From assembly GCA_038255255.1 (NCBI GenBank), contig JBBSLL010000023.1:1-52395 (forward strand): a stretch of DNA of 52,395 nucleotides, written 5' to 3'. Below are positions 8,656-16,740 of the stretch, piece by piece. Under the pieces are notes generated by a model. The model was not told the DNA's origin, made no database searches, and worked only from the letters and a program-made list of their open reading frames with translations. The stretch comes from JBBQNY01 sp038255255. Its GTDB lineage: Bacteria > Pseudomonadota > Gammaproteobacteria > Xanthomonadales > Ahniellaceae. Made by a program: the position numbers and the translations under genes. Every line of letters begins with the position of its first letter. The first letter of the stretch is position 1.

Positions 8656-10107
8656 ATGAGCCACCACGACATCCGTTCCGCGCAGAGGCCTGATCCCGAC
8701 GCACCGATGCTCGACATCGCGCGCTACACGCGCAACTTCCAAATCGAGTCGGAAGAGGCGTTCGACACCGCGCGCTACATGCTGCTCGACTCGCTTGGGT
8801 GCGCGCTGCTGGCCATGCCTTTCCCGGAATGCGTCAAGCATCTGGGGCCGGTGGTGCCGGGTGCCACCCTCGTGGGCGGCGCGCGGGTGCCCGGTACCTC
8901 GCACGAACTCGATCCGGTGCAGGCGGCGTTCGCGATTGGCACACAGGTGCGCTGGCTGGATTTCAATGACACCTGGCTCGCCGCCGAGTGGGGGCACCCA
9001 TCCGACAATCTGGGAGCGATCCTCGCCCTGGGCGATTACCTGTCGCGCAAGGCCGTGGCCGAAGGCCGCGAGCCGCTGACGGTCAGGGACGCCCTGGGTT
9101 GGGCGATCAAGGCGCACGAGATCCAGGGGTGCTATGCGCTCAGGAACAGCTTCAACCGCGTGGGCCTCGACCATGTGATCCTGGTCCGGCTCGCCTCCAC
9201 AGCGGTGGCCACGGCGATGCTCGGTGGCACCGAGGAGGAAATCGTGACCGCGGTATCGCACAGCTGGATCGATGGCGGCGCGCTGCGCACCTACCGCCAC
9301 GCCCCCAACACCGGTCCGCGCAAGAGCTGGGCGGCCGGAGATGCCTGTCGCCGGGCCGTGACGCACGCGCTCAATGCCGTGGACCGGGGCGTGGTCGGCT
9401 ATCCATCTGCGCTGTCCGCAAAGACCTGGGGCTTCTACGACGTGTTGTTCAAGGGCAAGCCATTCGAATTCGAACGCCCGTTCGGCAGCTACGTCATGGA
9501 GAACGTGCTGTTCAAGATCAGCTATCCGGCTGAGTTCCACGCCCAGACGGCCGTGGAATGCGCCATGGCCCTGCATCCGACCGTGCGGGACCGCGTGGAC
9601 GAGATAGACAGGATCGTGATCGAGACACAGGAAGCGGGTGCGCGCATCATCGACAAGACCGGTCCGTTGGCCAACTACGCGGACCGCGACCACTGCCTGC
9701 AGTACATGGTCGCCATCCCGTTGCTGTTCGGACGCCTGACTGCCGGGGATTACAGCGACGATATCGCCAGCGACCCTCGCATCGACGCGCTGCGCGCGCG
9801 CATGGAAGTGCGCGAAAACCCTGATTTCACTCGCGACTACTTCGATCCGGCGAGGCGCTACATCGGCAACTCCGTTCAGGTGTTTTTCAAGGACGCAAGC
9901 AGCACCGACAAGGTGTCGATCGATTATCCGATCGGCCATCGAAAACGCCGGGCGGAAGGAATTCCAGTCCTGCTGCGCAAATTCGACCAGGCCGTGCGCG
10001 AACAGCTGCCGGCGCGAAAGGCCTCCCGGCTACTCGAGCTGAGTGGGGACGCGGCCCGCCTGGACGCGCTGCCACTCCACCAATTCATGGGAATGTTCGC
10101 AACGTGA
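8656..10107 (+). CDS. prpD: 2-methylcitrate dehydratase (MmgE/PrpD family)
   Basis: The 483-aa protein belongs to the MmgE/PrpD family along its whole length (for example RYMLLDSLGCALLAM near residues 38-52, FAIGTQVRWLDFNDTW, and GGALRTYRHAPNTGPRKSW). The length fits PrpD of the methylcitrate cycle, which dehydrates 2-methylcitrate toward 2-methylaconitate. Together with prpB and prpC at 3550-5597 this completes most of the cycle; no acnD, prpF or prpE is visible here, so rehydration may use a housekeeping aconitase (inference). The gene follows a REP-like repeat and has its own leader, so it is probably transcribed separately from prpBC. Confidence 0.9.
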   Translation: MSHHDIRSAQRPDPDAPMLDIARYTRNFQIESEEAFDTARYMLLDSLGCALLAMPFPECVKHLGPVVPGATLVGGARVPGTSHELDPVQAAFAIGTQVRWLDFNDTWLAAEWGHPSDNLGAILALGDYLSRKAVAEGREPLTVRDALGWAIKAHEIQGCYALRNSFNRVGLDHVILVRLASTAVATAMLGGTEEEIVTAVSHSWIDGGALRTYRHAPNTGPRKSWAAGDACRRAVTHALNAVDRGVVGYPSALSAKTWGFYDVLFKGKPFEFERPFGSYVMENVLFKISYPAEFHAQTAVECAMALHPTVRDRVDEIDRIVIETQEAGARIIDKTGPLANYADRDHCLQYMVAIPLLFGRLTAGDYSDDIASDPRIDALRARMEVRENPDFTRDYFDPARRYIGNSVQVFFKDASSTDKVSIDYPIGHRKRRAEGIPVLLRKFDQAVREQLPARKASRLLELSGDAARLDALPLHQFMGMFAT

Positions 10108-10126
10108 ACGGGAAGCACGGCCCCCC

Positions 10127-10188
10127 GTTAAAAAAATGCTAACCGGAGCTGAATGGATGGCTGACTGTCGTTAAAAAATAGCTATACT
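10127..10188 (+). promoter_or_regulatory. Candidate promoter with two near-identical A-tract repeats (ompA-like gene)
   Basis: Two copies of an A-tract word, GTTAAAAAAATGCTA (10127-10141) and GTTAAAAAATAGCTA (10170-10184), lie 43 bp apart, about four helical turns. The second merges into a good -10 box TATACT (10183-10188), with a weak -35 CTGACT (10161-10166) at 16-bp spacing. The ATG of the outer-membrane protein is at 10260, preceded by AAGGAG (10248-10253). The repeats could be UP-element-like or regulator sites; this is inferred from sequence shape only. Confidence 0.5.
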
Positions 10189-10259
10189 CGCCCCGTCGCG
10201 ACGTCGGATCCCATTCTCCGGTTCGCGCAGATCACCTACACGAAGCTAAGGAGAACCCG

Positions 10260-11036
10260 ATGAATCGCAAGAGCTTGTGTGTCCTGATCGCCCTCGGACT
10301 CGGTGCGGCGAGTGTCCAGGCGCAGGACTACGACGACCGCTTTTACTTCGCGCCCTACATGGGTGTGTCCTTCAATGATGAAGATCGCCTCACCGACCGG
10401 AGTTCGTTCCTGCTCGGTGTCGGCATCGGCAAGTTCATCAACCCCAACTCCGCGATCGACGTCTTCGTCGACCGCACGACGCGCGATAACCGCCCTGACG
10501 GCATCGGCGTTCCTTCGAGCGGCCAGTTCGCAAATACCGTGCTTGGTGTCGCATTGCGTCATCACTTCGGTTCGTGGGAAGCCTGGCGCCCGTACGTGAT
10601 GGTCGGCGGCGGCATGTCGTTCCATGATCGCAATGGCTCCGAGGATGGATACGATCCGTTCGTGCAGGCGGGCCTCGGCATCGCCAACCATTTCACGGAC
10701 CGCGTCAGCTTCCGCGGCGAGGTTGCCTATCGCCACGACTTCGATGATGAGTCCCTGAGCTTTGTCGGTGGCCGCGATAACGACAGCTTTGGCGACGTTC
10801 TCGTCACCCTCGGCCTCACCGTCGCCCTTGGCGGCGCGGTGGAAGAAGTAGTCGAAGTGGTTGAAGAAGTGGTTCCCGTGGCCGATTGCTCCACCCTCGA
10901 CGACGATCGCGACGGTGTGAACAACTGCGACGACAAGTGCCCGGACAGCATCGCTGGCCAGGTGGTCGGTCCGGACGGTTGCCCGGTTCAGGCGCCTCCG
11001 GCAGAGGTCATGGAGCCGCAGGAATACAAGGGCTGA
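10260..11036 (+). CDS. OmpA-type outer membrane beta-barrel protein lacking the OmpA C-terminal domain
   Basis: The 258-aa protein has a signal peptide cleaved after about ASVQA (residue 21), a transmembrane beta-barrel domain of about 170 residues ending in DVLVTLGLTVALGG, an acidic Val/Glu linker (VEEVVEVVEEVV, 194-205) and one thrombospondin type-3 calcium-binding repeat (DDDRDGVNNCDDKCPDS, 214-230). In OmpA/OprF relatives this arrangement continues into a peptidoglycan-binding domain. Here the protein stops after a 28-residue tail and a perfect terminator follows, so the shorter form looks genuine rather than a sequencing break. A strong ribosome binding site AAGGAG and a promoter-like upstream region suggest good expression. 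The outer-membrane location is inferred from the fold. Confidence 0.85.
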   Translation: MNRKSLCVLIALGLGAASVQAQDYDDRFYFAPYMGVSFNDEDRLTDRSSFLLGVGIGKFINPNSAIDVFVDRTTRDNRPDGIGVPSSGQFANTVLGVALRHHFGSWEAWRPYVMVGGGMSFHDRNGSEDGYDPFVQAGLGIANHFTDRVSFRGEVAYRHDFDDESLSFVGGRDNDSFGDVLVTLGLTVALGGAVEEVVEVVEEVVPVADCSTLDDDRDGVNNCDDKCPDSIAGQVVGPDGCPVQAPPAEVMEPQEYKG

Positions 11037-11061
11037 CGCCCGCGGTGACATCGCGACACTC

Positions 11062-11090
11062 GAAGCCCGGCGCAAGCCGGGCTTCTTTTT
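11062..11090 (+). terminator. Rho-independent terminator after the OmpA-like gene
   Basis: A perfect 10-bp GC-rich stem, GAAGCCCGGC (11062-11071) and GCCGGGCTTC (11076-11085), closes a GCAA tetraloop and is followed directly by TTTTT (11086-11090). It lies 25 bp downstream of the TGA. Confidence 0.92.
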
Positions 11091-11339
11091 GTGCGTATGC
11101 ACCAGAAGTCCGGGCGACCGGAGCCGAAGACGCATGAGGGCGGTGAAGCCGCAGGACCGCATCGAGGTAGTGAAGCGCGTCCCATGACGCAGGCACCACG
11201 ATGTGCTGATGGGCCGACTGGCGAAGCGGATCGCCGCCAATCGGTGCGTTACCAGTGCCCCCTATCCCGATTTGCGACCAGGATTTGCTAAGGGTGCGGG
11301 AGGCAGGATTCCAGAGCAGCGGTGCCCCGCGTCGCGCAG
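11091..11339. other. Intergenic region with no recognised gene
   Basis: Between the terminator at 11090 and the stop of the L,D-transpeptidase gene at 11340 I see no convincing coding frame, RNA gene or repeat. It separates two convergent genes. Confidence 0.5.
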
Positions 11340-12212
11340 TTACTTGGCGGCTGCGTCGGGAACCGTCTGGCCGGCCGTACCGTCCAACGCGGCCGTGACC
11401 TGTTGCGGTCCGGCTGGCGCGGACGCCAGTGCCCCCACGACAGGCGTGAAACCGAACATCGCACTAGCCTGGCTCGTTTCCGGCAGGATGTAGACGATGC
11501 CGTGCGTTCCAGTGAAGGCGGGGCTGATGACCGTGTCGTAGAAAGGCACCGGAACGTTGATGCAGCCGAAAGAGATGCGATTGTCGTCCGCCTTGACGCT
11601 GGCGAGGCGCTCGGCGCGCCGCTCGTGCGGTTTTCCCTTGACCACCGGGTGCAGGGAAAACGCCTTCTTGTAGTCGAGTACGAGAAGCTCCTTGCCCTTG
11701 AAATCCTTGGCAAGCTTCGACACGAAGCGACCCGCTGGCGTGATGCGCGTGTGTGGCGGCATCTGCGACATCGTCGCGTTCGGCGCGAGCATGATGTCGC
11801 CAGGCCCCATGCCGAGCAATACGGGCGCGTCGCCCCGGAGCTGTCCCGAAGAGTCGAAGGCAAAAACCCGGGCACTGGGCTTGTCGATCACCAGGAACGG
11901 CAGGCGGGCGTTGTCGCGGGAACGGGCGATCCAACGCACGACCTCCTTGACCTCCGCCGGGGCGGCCTGGAGCGGATCGACCGGAGGACCCATGAGGGCT
12001 GCAGGCGTTGCTCCACCCGGAGGCAGCGTGAGGTCGAGCGGGGCCGTGGGCTTCGTCGCTGCCGATTGGACCCAGACATCGAGCGGCGTTGACGGCTGCC
12101 CCGTTGCAGCGCCAGTGGCCGGCGCGGCCGCAGCCGTGGGACTGGCATGAACGGCCATTACGTTGAACGCGAGCAACAAGCCCGGGACCATTGTTCGAAT
12201 TGGAGTTTTCAT
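11340..12212 (-). CDS. L,D-transpeptidase (YkuD) family protein
   Basis: The 290-aa protein starts with an export signal (MKTPIRTMVPGLLLAFNVMA...HAS), followed by a low-complexity Ala/Pro/Thr linker to about residue 85 and a YkuD catalytic domain from about 100 to 260. The active-site block is RISFGCINVP with catalytic Cys C217, and the upstream histidine is H188 in SLHPVVKG. L,D-transpeptidases make 3-3 peptidoglycan cross-links or attach proteins to the wall in the periplasm. The SFGCINV variant and the unusual length of sequence between the histidine and cysteine place it in a divergent branch, so the exact reaction is uncertain. The gene is convergent with the OmpA-like gene and divergent from the two-component system. 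Confidence 0.82.
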   Translation of the reverse strand: MKTPIRTMVPGLLLAFNVMAVHASPTAAAAPATGAATGQPSTPLDVWVQSAATKPTAPLDLTLPPGGATPAALMGPPVDPLQAAPAEVKEVVRWIARSRDNARLPFLVIDKPSARVFAFDSSGQLRGDAPVLLGMGPGDIMLAPNATMSQMPPHTRITPAGRFVSKLAKDFKGKELLVLDYKKAFSLHPVVKGKPHERRAERLASVKADDNRISFGCINVPVPFYDTVISPAFTGTHGIVYILPETSQASAMFGFTPVVGALASAPAGPQQVTAALDGTAGQTVPDAAAK

Positions 12213-12428
12213 GCGCTCGGCACTGCGTGGTCTTATGGGCGTGATGATACGACATCTGTGCGCAGGTCGGGGGGTAGGGGGATCCTCTTTCGCATCGAAG
12301 TCGCCGGCTATACCGATTCCGTCGCCATGCCGTTACCGAGGGCCGCAAAGTGTGGCCGTCGCCACTGGCTGAACGTTTGCCGCGCATTGCCTGCGCTCAC
12401 TTGACTCGCCCTCAGCGTTCCGCCACAT

Positions 12429-12442
12429 TTCACAAATGTGAA
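12429..12442. promoter_or_regulatory. Inverted repeat upstream of the response regulator (possible operator)
   Basis: TTCACA-AA-TGTGAA forms a perfect 6+6 bp inverted repeat ending 14 bp before the regulator ATG at 12457, inside the divergent region with the L,D-transpeptidase gene. Its position between the likely promoter and start codon would suit an operator. OmpR-type regulators more often use direct repeats, so a different regulator could bind. The function is unproven. Confidence 0.35.
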
Positions 12443-12456
12443 GAACGGGAACGCTC

Positions 12457-13185
12457 ATGGTGCGGGAAGAAACTGCCGGGCTAATCCTCCTCGTCGAGGA
12501 CAATCGGCAAATCGCCGAGATGATCGGCGAATACCTCGAGCGACGCGGCTATTCGCTCGATTTCGCCACCGACGGCACTACGGGTTATCGCCTGGCAAGC
12601 GGTAACAGTTATGACGTCATTGTGCTCGACCTCATGCTGCCCGGCATGGACGGCCTCGCGTTGTGCCGGCGCCTCCGGGAGGAGGCCAAGAAGGCGACTC
12701 CGGTGCTGATGCTGACCGCTCGCGACACGTTGAACGACAAACTGGTGGGCCTCGACGCCGGCGCGGACGACTATCTCGTCAAGCCGTTCGAGATCCGCGA
12801 ACTCGAAGCGCGCATTCGTGCGCTCATCCGGCGCGACCGCAAACAGGTGAGCGCGCAGGTCCTCAAGGTGGGCGATCTGGTGCTCGACACCGCGACGCTG
12901 CAGGTCACCCGTGGCGGCCAATCGCTGGCGGTGTCGCCGATCGGCCTCAAGCTGCTCGCCATCCTGATGCGGGAATCGCCGCGGGTCATCTCCCGCCGCG
13001 ACATCGAGCGCGAAGTCTGGGGCGACATGCTGCCCGACTCGGACACACTGCGCAGCCACCTCTACAACTTGCGAAAAGTGATCGACAAGCCATTCCAGCG
13101 GCCGCTGCTGCACACGATCCACAGCGCCGGGTACCGCCTGGCGGACCTGGATTCCGAGACCCCTTCCTCTCAGGAAGATCACTGA
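12457..13185 (+). CDS. OmpR-family response regulator transcription factor
   Basis: The 242-aa protein has a receiver domain at about 9-122 with the acidic pair E14/D15, phospho-acceptor D58 (VLDLMLPGMDG), T87 and K109 (YLVKPFE). It is followed by an OmpR/PhoB winged-helix DNA-binding domain at about 135-232 (YNLRKVIDKPF, IHSAGYRL). It pairs with the histidine kinase that begins 60 bp downstream. What it senses and controls is not evident. The divergent L,D-transpeptidase and the 14-bp inverted repeat just upstream are candidate targets (inference). Confidence 0.93.
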   Translation: MVREETAGLILLVEDNRQIAEMIGEYLERRGYSLDFATDGTTGYRLASGNSYDVIVLDLMLPGMDGLALCRRLREEAKKATPVLMLTARDTLNDKLVGLDAGADDYLVKPFEIRELEARIRALIRRDRKQVSAQVLKVGDLVLDTATLQVTRGGQSLAVSPIGLKLLAILMRESPRVISRRDIEREVWGDMLPDSDTLRSHLYNLRKVIDKPFQRPLLHTIHSAGYRLADLDSETPSSQEDH

Positions 13186-13245
13186 CCGGGTGTTACCTAT
13201 GACGCATTCCACCGGGTCCAAGTCGCCCGGTTGCGGAACTGGGTG

Positions 13246-14592
13246 ATGGACTCGGACAGGAGAGGGCGATTGCGTGCGGAACCGTTGCCTGGCAATGCCG
13301 CTGGCGGCCTGCGCGGCAAGCTGTGGAGCACGTTCCTGCTCCAGATCGGCGCCATCAGCCTGGCCATGCTGCTTTCGGTACTTGGCGCGTGGGTGGTGCT
13401 TCGCGATGTGCTGATCCAGCGTGCGCTGGTCGAGGAAGCCCAGTACTTCAGCCAGCGACTCGCCAGCGACCCCTCGGCGCCCGTCCCCGATGTCTACAAC
13501 ATGCGCGGTTACATGGCGCGCGCCGGCGACGCGAGCCCTGACATGCCGGCTCACCTTCGGTCGCTTGAACCCGGGTACCACGTCGTCGACATGGGCGCCG
13601 ACGCGGACGACCTCGTCTATGTCAGCGACAACGCTGCGGGTCGCCTGTATCTCGTGTTCGATCAGAAACAGGTGGACCGGCTCGCGCTGTGGTTCGGATT
13701 CGTGCCGCTGATCGTCGTTCTGGGAGTGATCTACAGCGTGTCCTGGTTGAGCTTCCGGACGTCCAAACGCATGGTGTCGCCCATCATCAGGCTTGCGGAG
13801 ATGGTGCAGCGATGGGATCCGAGGCACCCGGATCTCGATGACATCGCGCCTGGGCGATTTTCCGGTGACGAGGAGCAGGAGGTCCACGCGCTCGCGACTG
13901 CGCTGCATCACCTCGGAACGCGGGTGGAAAAGCAGCTCGAACGCGAGCACAACTTCACGCGCGACGCGAGCCACGAGTTGCGCACGCCGCTGACCGTCAT
14001 CAAGCTCGCTGCCGACACGATGCTCACGGAAGACAAGCTCGATCCTTTCGTGCTGAAGTCTGCGCAACGCATCCGGCGCGCAGCTCGGGACATCGAGGCG
14101 CTGATCGAATCCTTCCTGATCCTCGCGCGCGAATCGGATGTCGGGTTGCCCGAAGAGGATTTCGTCGTGAACGACGTAGTCGGCGACGAGGCCGAACGCG
14201 CCGAGATGCTGGTCGCGGGCAAGCCGGTGGAGATCCGCGTGGTGGAGAACGCGCGCTTCGCGTTGCATGCCCCGTCCCGCGTTTTTTCGGTGATGCTCAC
14301 CAATCTCCTGCGCAACGCTTGCGCCTATACAGAAGAAGGCAGCGTCACCATCGTGGTCGACCGCGATCGCGTGAGCGTCATCGATACGGGCAAGGGCATG
14401 TCTCCCGAAGTCATCGCACGCGCCTGGGAGGCATTCGACCGTGGGGGGCGCATCGACAGCGATGGCTTCGGGCTCGGGCTCACCATCGTGCGGCGCCTGT
14501 CGGAGCGGTTCGGTTGGCCTGTGCATCTGGATAGCGAGCCCGGTCGCGGCACGCGCGCGGTCATCCAGTTCCCCGAACCGCACCCGGTCTAG
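13246..14592 (+). CDS. Sensor histidine kinase
   Basis: The protein is 448 aa from ATG 13246; an in-frame TTG at 13231 would add five residues. It has a first membrane segment (about residues 30-53), a periplasmic region of about 95 residues, a second membrane segment (FVPLIVVLGVIYSVSWL), a HAMP-like linker, a dimerisation helix with the phosphorylated histidine H243 in RDASHELRTPL, and an ATPase domain with N-box NLLRNAC, G1 DTGKGM and G2 GFGLGLTIV. The periplasmic loop has no domain that I recognise. Together with the regulator just upstream it forms a two-component system. No signal can be assigned from neighbours. Confidence 0.92.
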   Translation: MDSDRRGRLRAEPLPGNAAGGLRGKLWSTFLLQIGAISLAMLLSVLGAWVVLRDVLIQRALVEEAQYFSQRLASDPSAPVPDVYNMRGYMARAGDASPDMPAHLRSLEPGYHVVDMGADADDLVYVSDNAAGRLYLVFDQKQVDRLALWFGFVPLIVVLGVIYSVSWLSFRTSKRMVSPIIRLAEMVQRWDPRHPDLDDIAPGRFSGDEEQEVHALATALHHLGTRVEKQLEREHNFTRDASHELRTPLTVIKLAADTMLTEDKLDPFVLKSAQRIRRAARDIEALIESFLILARESDVGLPEEDFVVNDVVGDEAERAEMLVAGKPVEIRVVENARFALHAPSRVFSVMLTNLLRNACAYTEEGSVTIVVDRDRVSVIDTGKGMSPEVIARAWEAFDRGGRIDSDGFGLGLTIVRRLSERFGWPVHLDSEPGRGTRAVIQFPEPHPV

Positions 14593-14660
14593 CTTCCCGT
14601 TCCAAGCATCCTATTTGCGTTCCTGGCGAGTGCATTGGGCAGCGGCGCGATGCGCCGGGA

Positions 14661-14682
14661 AGCGGTACGTCACCACCTCCGG
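14661..14682 (+). repeat. Partial copy of the hairpin repeat (left arm only)
   Basis: The left arm and the first loop bases of the repeat at 14698 are duplicated 37 bp upstream (AGCGGTACGTCACCACCTCC and onward), together with the preceding ATGCGCCGGGA/ATGCGCCGAGA. The loop remainder and right arm are missing, so this copy cannot form the hairpin. Confidence 0.7.
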
Positions 14683-14697
14683 CGGAATGCGCCGAGA

Positions 14698-14755
14698 AGC
14701 GGTAGGCCACCACCTCCGGGTGAAGCCTTTTATCCTGCGGTGGTGGCCCACCGCT
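14698..14755 (+). repeat. Hairpin repeat with conserved loop, copy A
   Basis: A 17-bp stem (14698-14714 with 14739-14755, one mismatch) closes a 24-nt loop containing TGAAGCCTTTTATCCTGC. The loop is nearly the same as in the copies at 14832-14891 and 30397-30470, while the stem sequence here (GGCCACCACC side) is different from theirs (ATCGCCTTGCC side). It lies between the histidine kinase and the isoaspartyl peptidase. Confidence 0.8.
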
Positions 14756-14831
14756 CCCCGGCGCTAGGGTCGCTGATCGCAGACCCATTCTTGGCGCGTG
14801 CGGGAACGAATCGGATTGCCGTGCTTGGCGG

Positions 14832-14891
14832 GAGGCGGTATCGCCTTGCCGCAGGATGAGGCTTCACCCGGAGGCAAGGCGATACTGCCTC
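14832..14891 (-). repeat. Hairpin repeat with conserved loop, copy B (inverted)
   Basis: A 19-bp stem (14832-14850 with 14873-14891, one mismatch) closes a 22-nt loop. On the minus strand the loop contains TGAAGCCTCATCCTGC, the same core as copy A but two bases shorter. The stem contains ATCGCCTTGCC, as in copy C at 30397. Copies A and B are in opposite orientation about 80 bp apart. Confidence 0.8.
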
Positions 14892-14983
14892 TCGACAGGC
14901 AAGCTTGCGCCCCGATTCTGCGACGTGAAAGGCTAAGGAGGTGGATCGATATACTCGGGCAATCGTGGATGCGGAGCGGGACG

Positions 14984-15997
14984 ATGAAGATTGCGTCGAC
15001 GGTGTTCGCGCTGGCCATGCTGTGGAGCGGAGCGGTGATGAGCGAAGACGCGAAGTATCGGCTGGTGATTCACGGCGGAGCGGGCGCCATGCCCCGCGCC
15101 GACATGACCCCGGAGCGCGAAGCGGCAGTACGCGCAGCGCTTACCCGATCACTCGAGGCGGGCGCCGCGATCCTGCGCCGCGGCGGCAGCAGCCTCGATG
15201 CGGTGGCGGCCAGCGTCGTGGTCCTGGAGGACTCTCCGTACTTCAACGCGGGGAAAGGCGCCGTGTTCACGCACGAGGGCCGCAACGAACTCGACGCGTC
15301 GATCATGGACGGCTCGACACTGCGTGCGGGTTCGGTGGCGGGATTGCGCCGCGTGCGCAATCCGATCCAGCTCGCCCGTGCCGTGATGGAGCAATCCCCG
15401 CACGTGATGTTGATCGGATCGGGCGCCGAAGAGTTCGCGCGGTCAATTGGCATGCCATTCGTCGATCCTGCCTATTTCCGCACGGAAGAACGCTGGCAAC
15501 AACTGCAGGACGCACTCGGCAAGTCGAAGTCCCGCGTTGCGGCGCATACCGCGGCAGAAGAAGCCACCATGTACCTCGGCACCGTCGGAGCCGTCGCGCT
15601 CGACAAACAGGGCCGGCTTGCCGCTGCAACGTCGACGGGCGGCATGACCAACAAGCGCTGGGGGAGGGTCGGCGACGCGCCGATCATCGGCGCGGGCACG
15701 TATGCGAACGAGCATTGCGCGGTTTCAGCCACTGGCTGGGGAGAGTTTTTCATTCGCGCTGCAGTGGCCCACGACATCTGCGCGCGCGTCGCGTACCGGG
15801 GCGACGGCATCCGCACCGCGAGCGAAGAAGTGGTACTGCGGGTGGTGCCGAAACTGGGCGGGGACGGCGGCGTCATCGCGCTTGCGCGCAATGGTGAGTT
15901 CGCCCTGCCGTTCAACACCCCCGGCATGTACCGCGGCTGGATCGACAGCGAAGACAAGGCGCACACGGATATCTATCCGGTCGAGTCCAATCCTTGA
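14984..15997 (+). CDS. Isoaspartyl peptidase/L-asparaginase (Ntn hydrolase), secreted
   Basis: The 337-aa protein has a signal peptide (MKIASTVFALAMLWSGAVMS) and a type-2 asparaginase domain: VIHGGAG near the start, FNAGKGAVFT, and the autoprocessing site with nucleophile T200 in YLGTVGAVALD. The family self-cleaves before that threonine to form alpha and beta chains, then hydrolyses isoaspartyl dipeptides or asparagine. The signal peptide suggests a periplasmic version. A TATACT -10-like box (14950-14955) lies 29 bp before the ATG. Its stop overlaps the start of the next gene (TTGA), so it may be co-transcribed with the two PH-domain membrane proteins; a functional link is not obvious. Confidence 0.9.
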   Translation: MKIASTVFALAMLWSGAVMSEDAKYRLVIHGGAGAMPRADMTPEREAAVRAALTRSLEAGAAILRRGGSSLDAVAASVVVLEDSPYFNAGKGAVFTHEGRNELDASIMDGSTLRAGSVAGLRRVRNPIQLARAVMEQSPHVMLIGSGAEEFARSIGMPFVDPAYFRTEERWQQLQDALGKSKSRVAAHTAAEEATMYLGTVGAVALDKQGRLAAATSTGGMTNKRWGRVGDAPIIGAGTYANEHCAVSATGWGEFFIRAAVAHDICARVAYRGDGIRTASEEVVLRVVPKLGGDGGVIALARNGEFALPFNTPGMYRGWIDSEDKAHTDIYPVESNP

Positions 15998-16740
15998 CCA
16001 ACGGACCCGCAAAGCCCGACGCGCCGCCGGGAAGTCCGGACCCCGTCACAGGTCCCGCCGTAGCCGCGACCGAATCACCGGGTGAGGAAATCCCCAACGA
16101 AGCTCCGTCGCTTCCCGCGGAAATGGAACCCGTTCCCGCGAGCCGCGATCAGGTACTTGAAACCTATCGCCTGCATCCCGCGGCGGCGCGCGTGTGGGCC
16201 TGGACGCTCGGGATCGTGATCGTCGCAATGCTGTTGCCGCTGTCGTTCGTGGCTACCGTGTTCGCGGGGCGGTGGGCCCTGCTGGCGGCGTTGCTCGCCG
16301 GCGTGCTTGTCTGGCGTATCGGAGCCCGGCACCTGCGCATGGCGGTCGAGCGATTCCGTTGCGAACGATTCGAGCGGGGCCTTCGCTATCGCCACGGCGT
16401 GTGGTGGCAGTCCGAAACCTTCGTCCCGGCCGCACGCGTGCAACACACCGAGGTCAACCAGGGTCCGATCGCGCGACGATTCGGACTGGGCACGCTCAAG
16501 GTGTACACGGCCGCCGTCCAGCTCGGCGCGCTGGAGATCGACGGACTCGCCTATGCAGATGCATTGTTGCTGCGCGATCGTCTTTTGCGCCGCGATGCGG
16601 AATCGCGTGACGCCCGTGCGCACGGCGAAAACGTGACGATGCCCGCGACACCCCGAGACGCCCAACAGGCGACGATGCACACAACACCGCAGGACGCCGA
16701 ACAGGTTTCCGATCGGATCGCCCCGGCAATCGATGGCTGA
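15994..16740 (+). CDS. PH domain-containing membrane protein (YdbS-like)
   Basis: The 248-aa protein has a Pro/Ala-rich N-terminus, two adjacent membrane helices (about 69-110) and a bacterial PH domain (bPH2/DUF304) of the YdbS type (ERGLRYRHGVWWQSETFVPAARVQHTEV is the core region, positions about 128-155). A long polar tail with repeated TP(R/Q)DA units (TPRDAQQ, TPQDAEQ) follows. The TTG start at 15994 overlaps the previous stop; an ATG at 16123 that drops the Pro-rich leader is a good alternative. YdbS and YdbT are found as a pair; their molecular role in Gram-negatives is not well defined. The downstream gene encodes the YdbT-like partner, overlapping by 8 bp. Confidence 0.8.
   Translation: MTNGPAKPDAPPGSPDPVTGPAVAATESPGEEIPNEAPSLPAEMEPVPASRDQVLETYRLHPAAARVWAWTLGIVIVAMLLPLSFVATVFAGRWALLAALLAGVLVWRIGARHLRMAVERFRCERFERGLRYRHGVWWQSETFVPAARVQHTEVNQGPIARRFGLGTLKVYTAAVQLGALEIDGLAYADALLLRDRLLRRDAESRDARAHGENVTMPATPRDAQQATMHTTPQDAEQVSDRIAPAIDG

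Noticed and set aside
12481..14583. A 700-codon open frame on the minus strand opposite the two-component system
   Set aside because: It has no recognisable domain, and runs entirely antisense to two clear genes; long antisense frames are common at this GC content.
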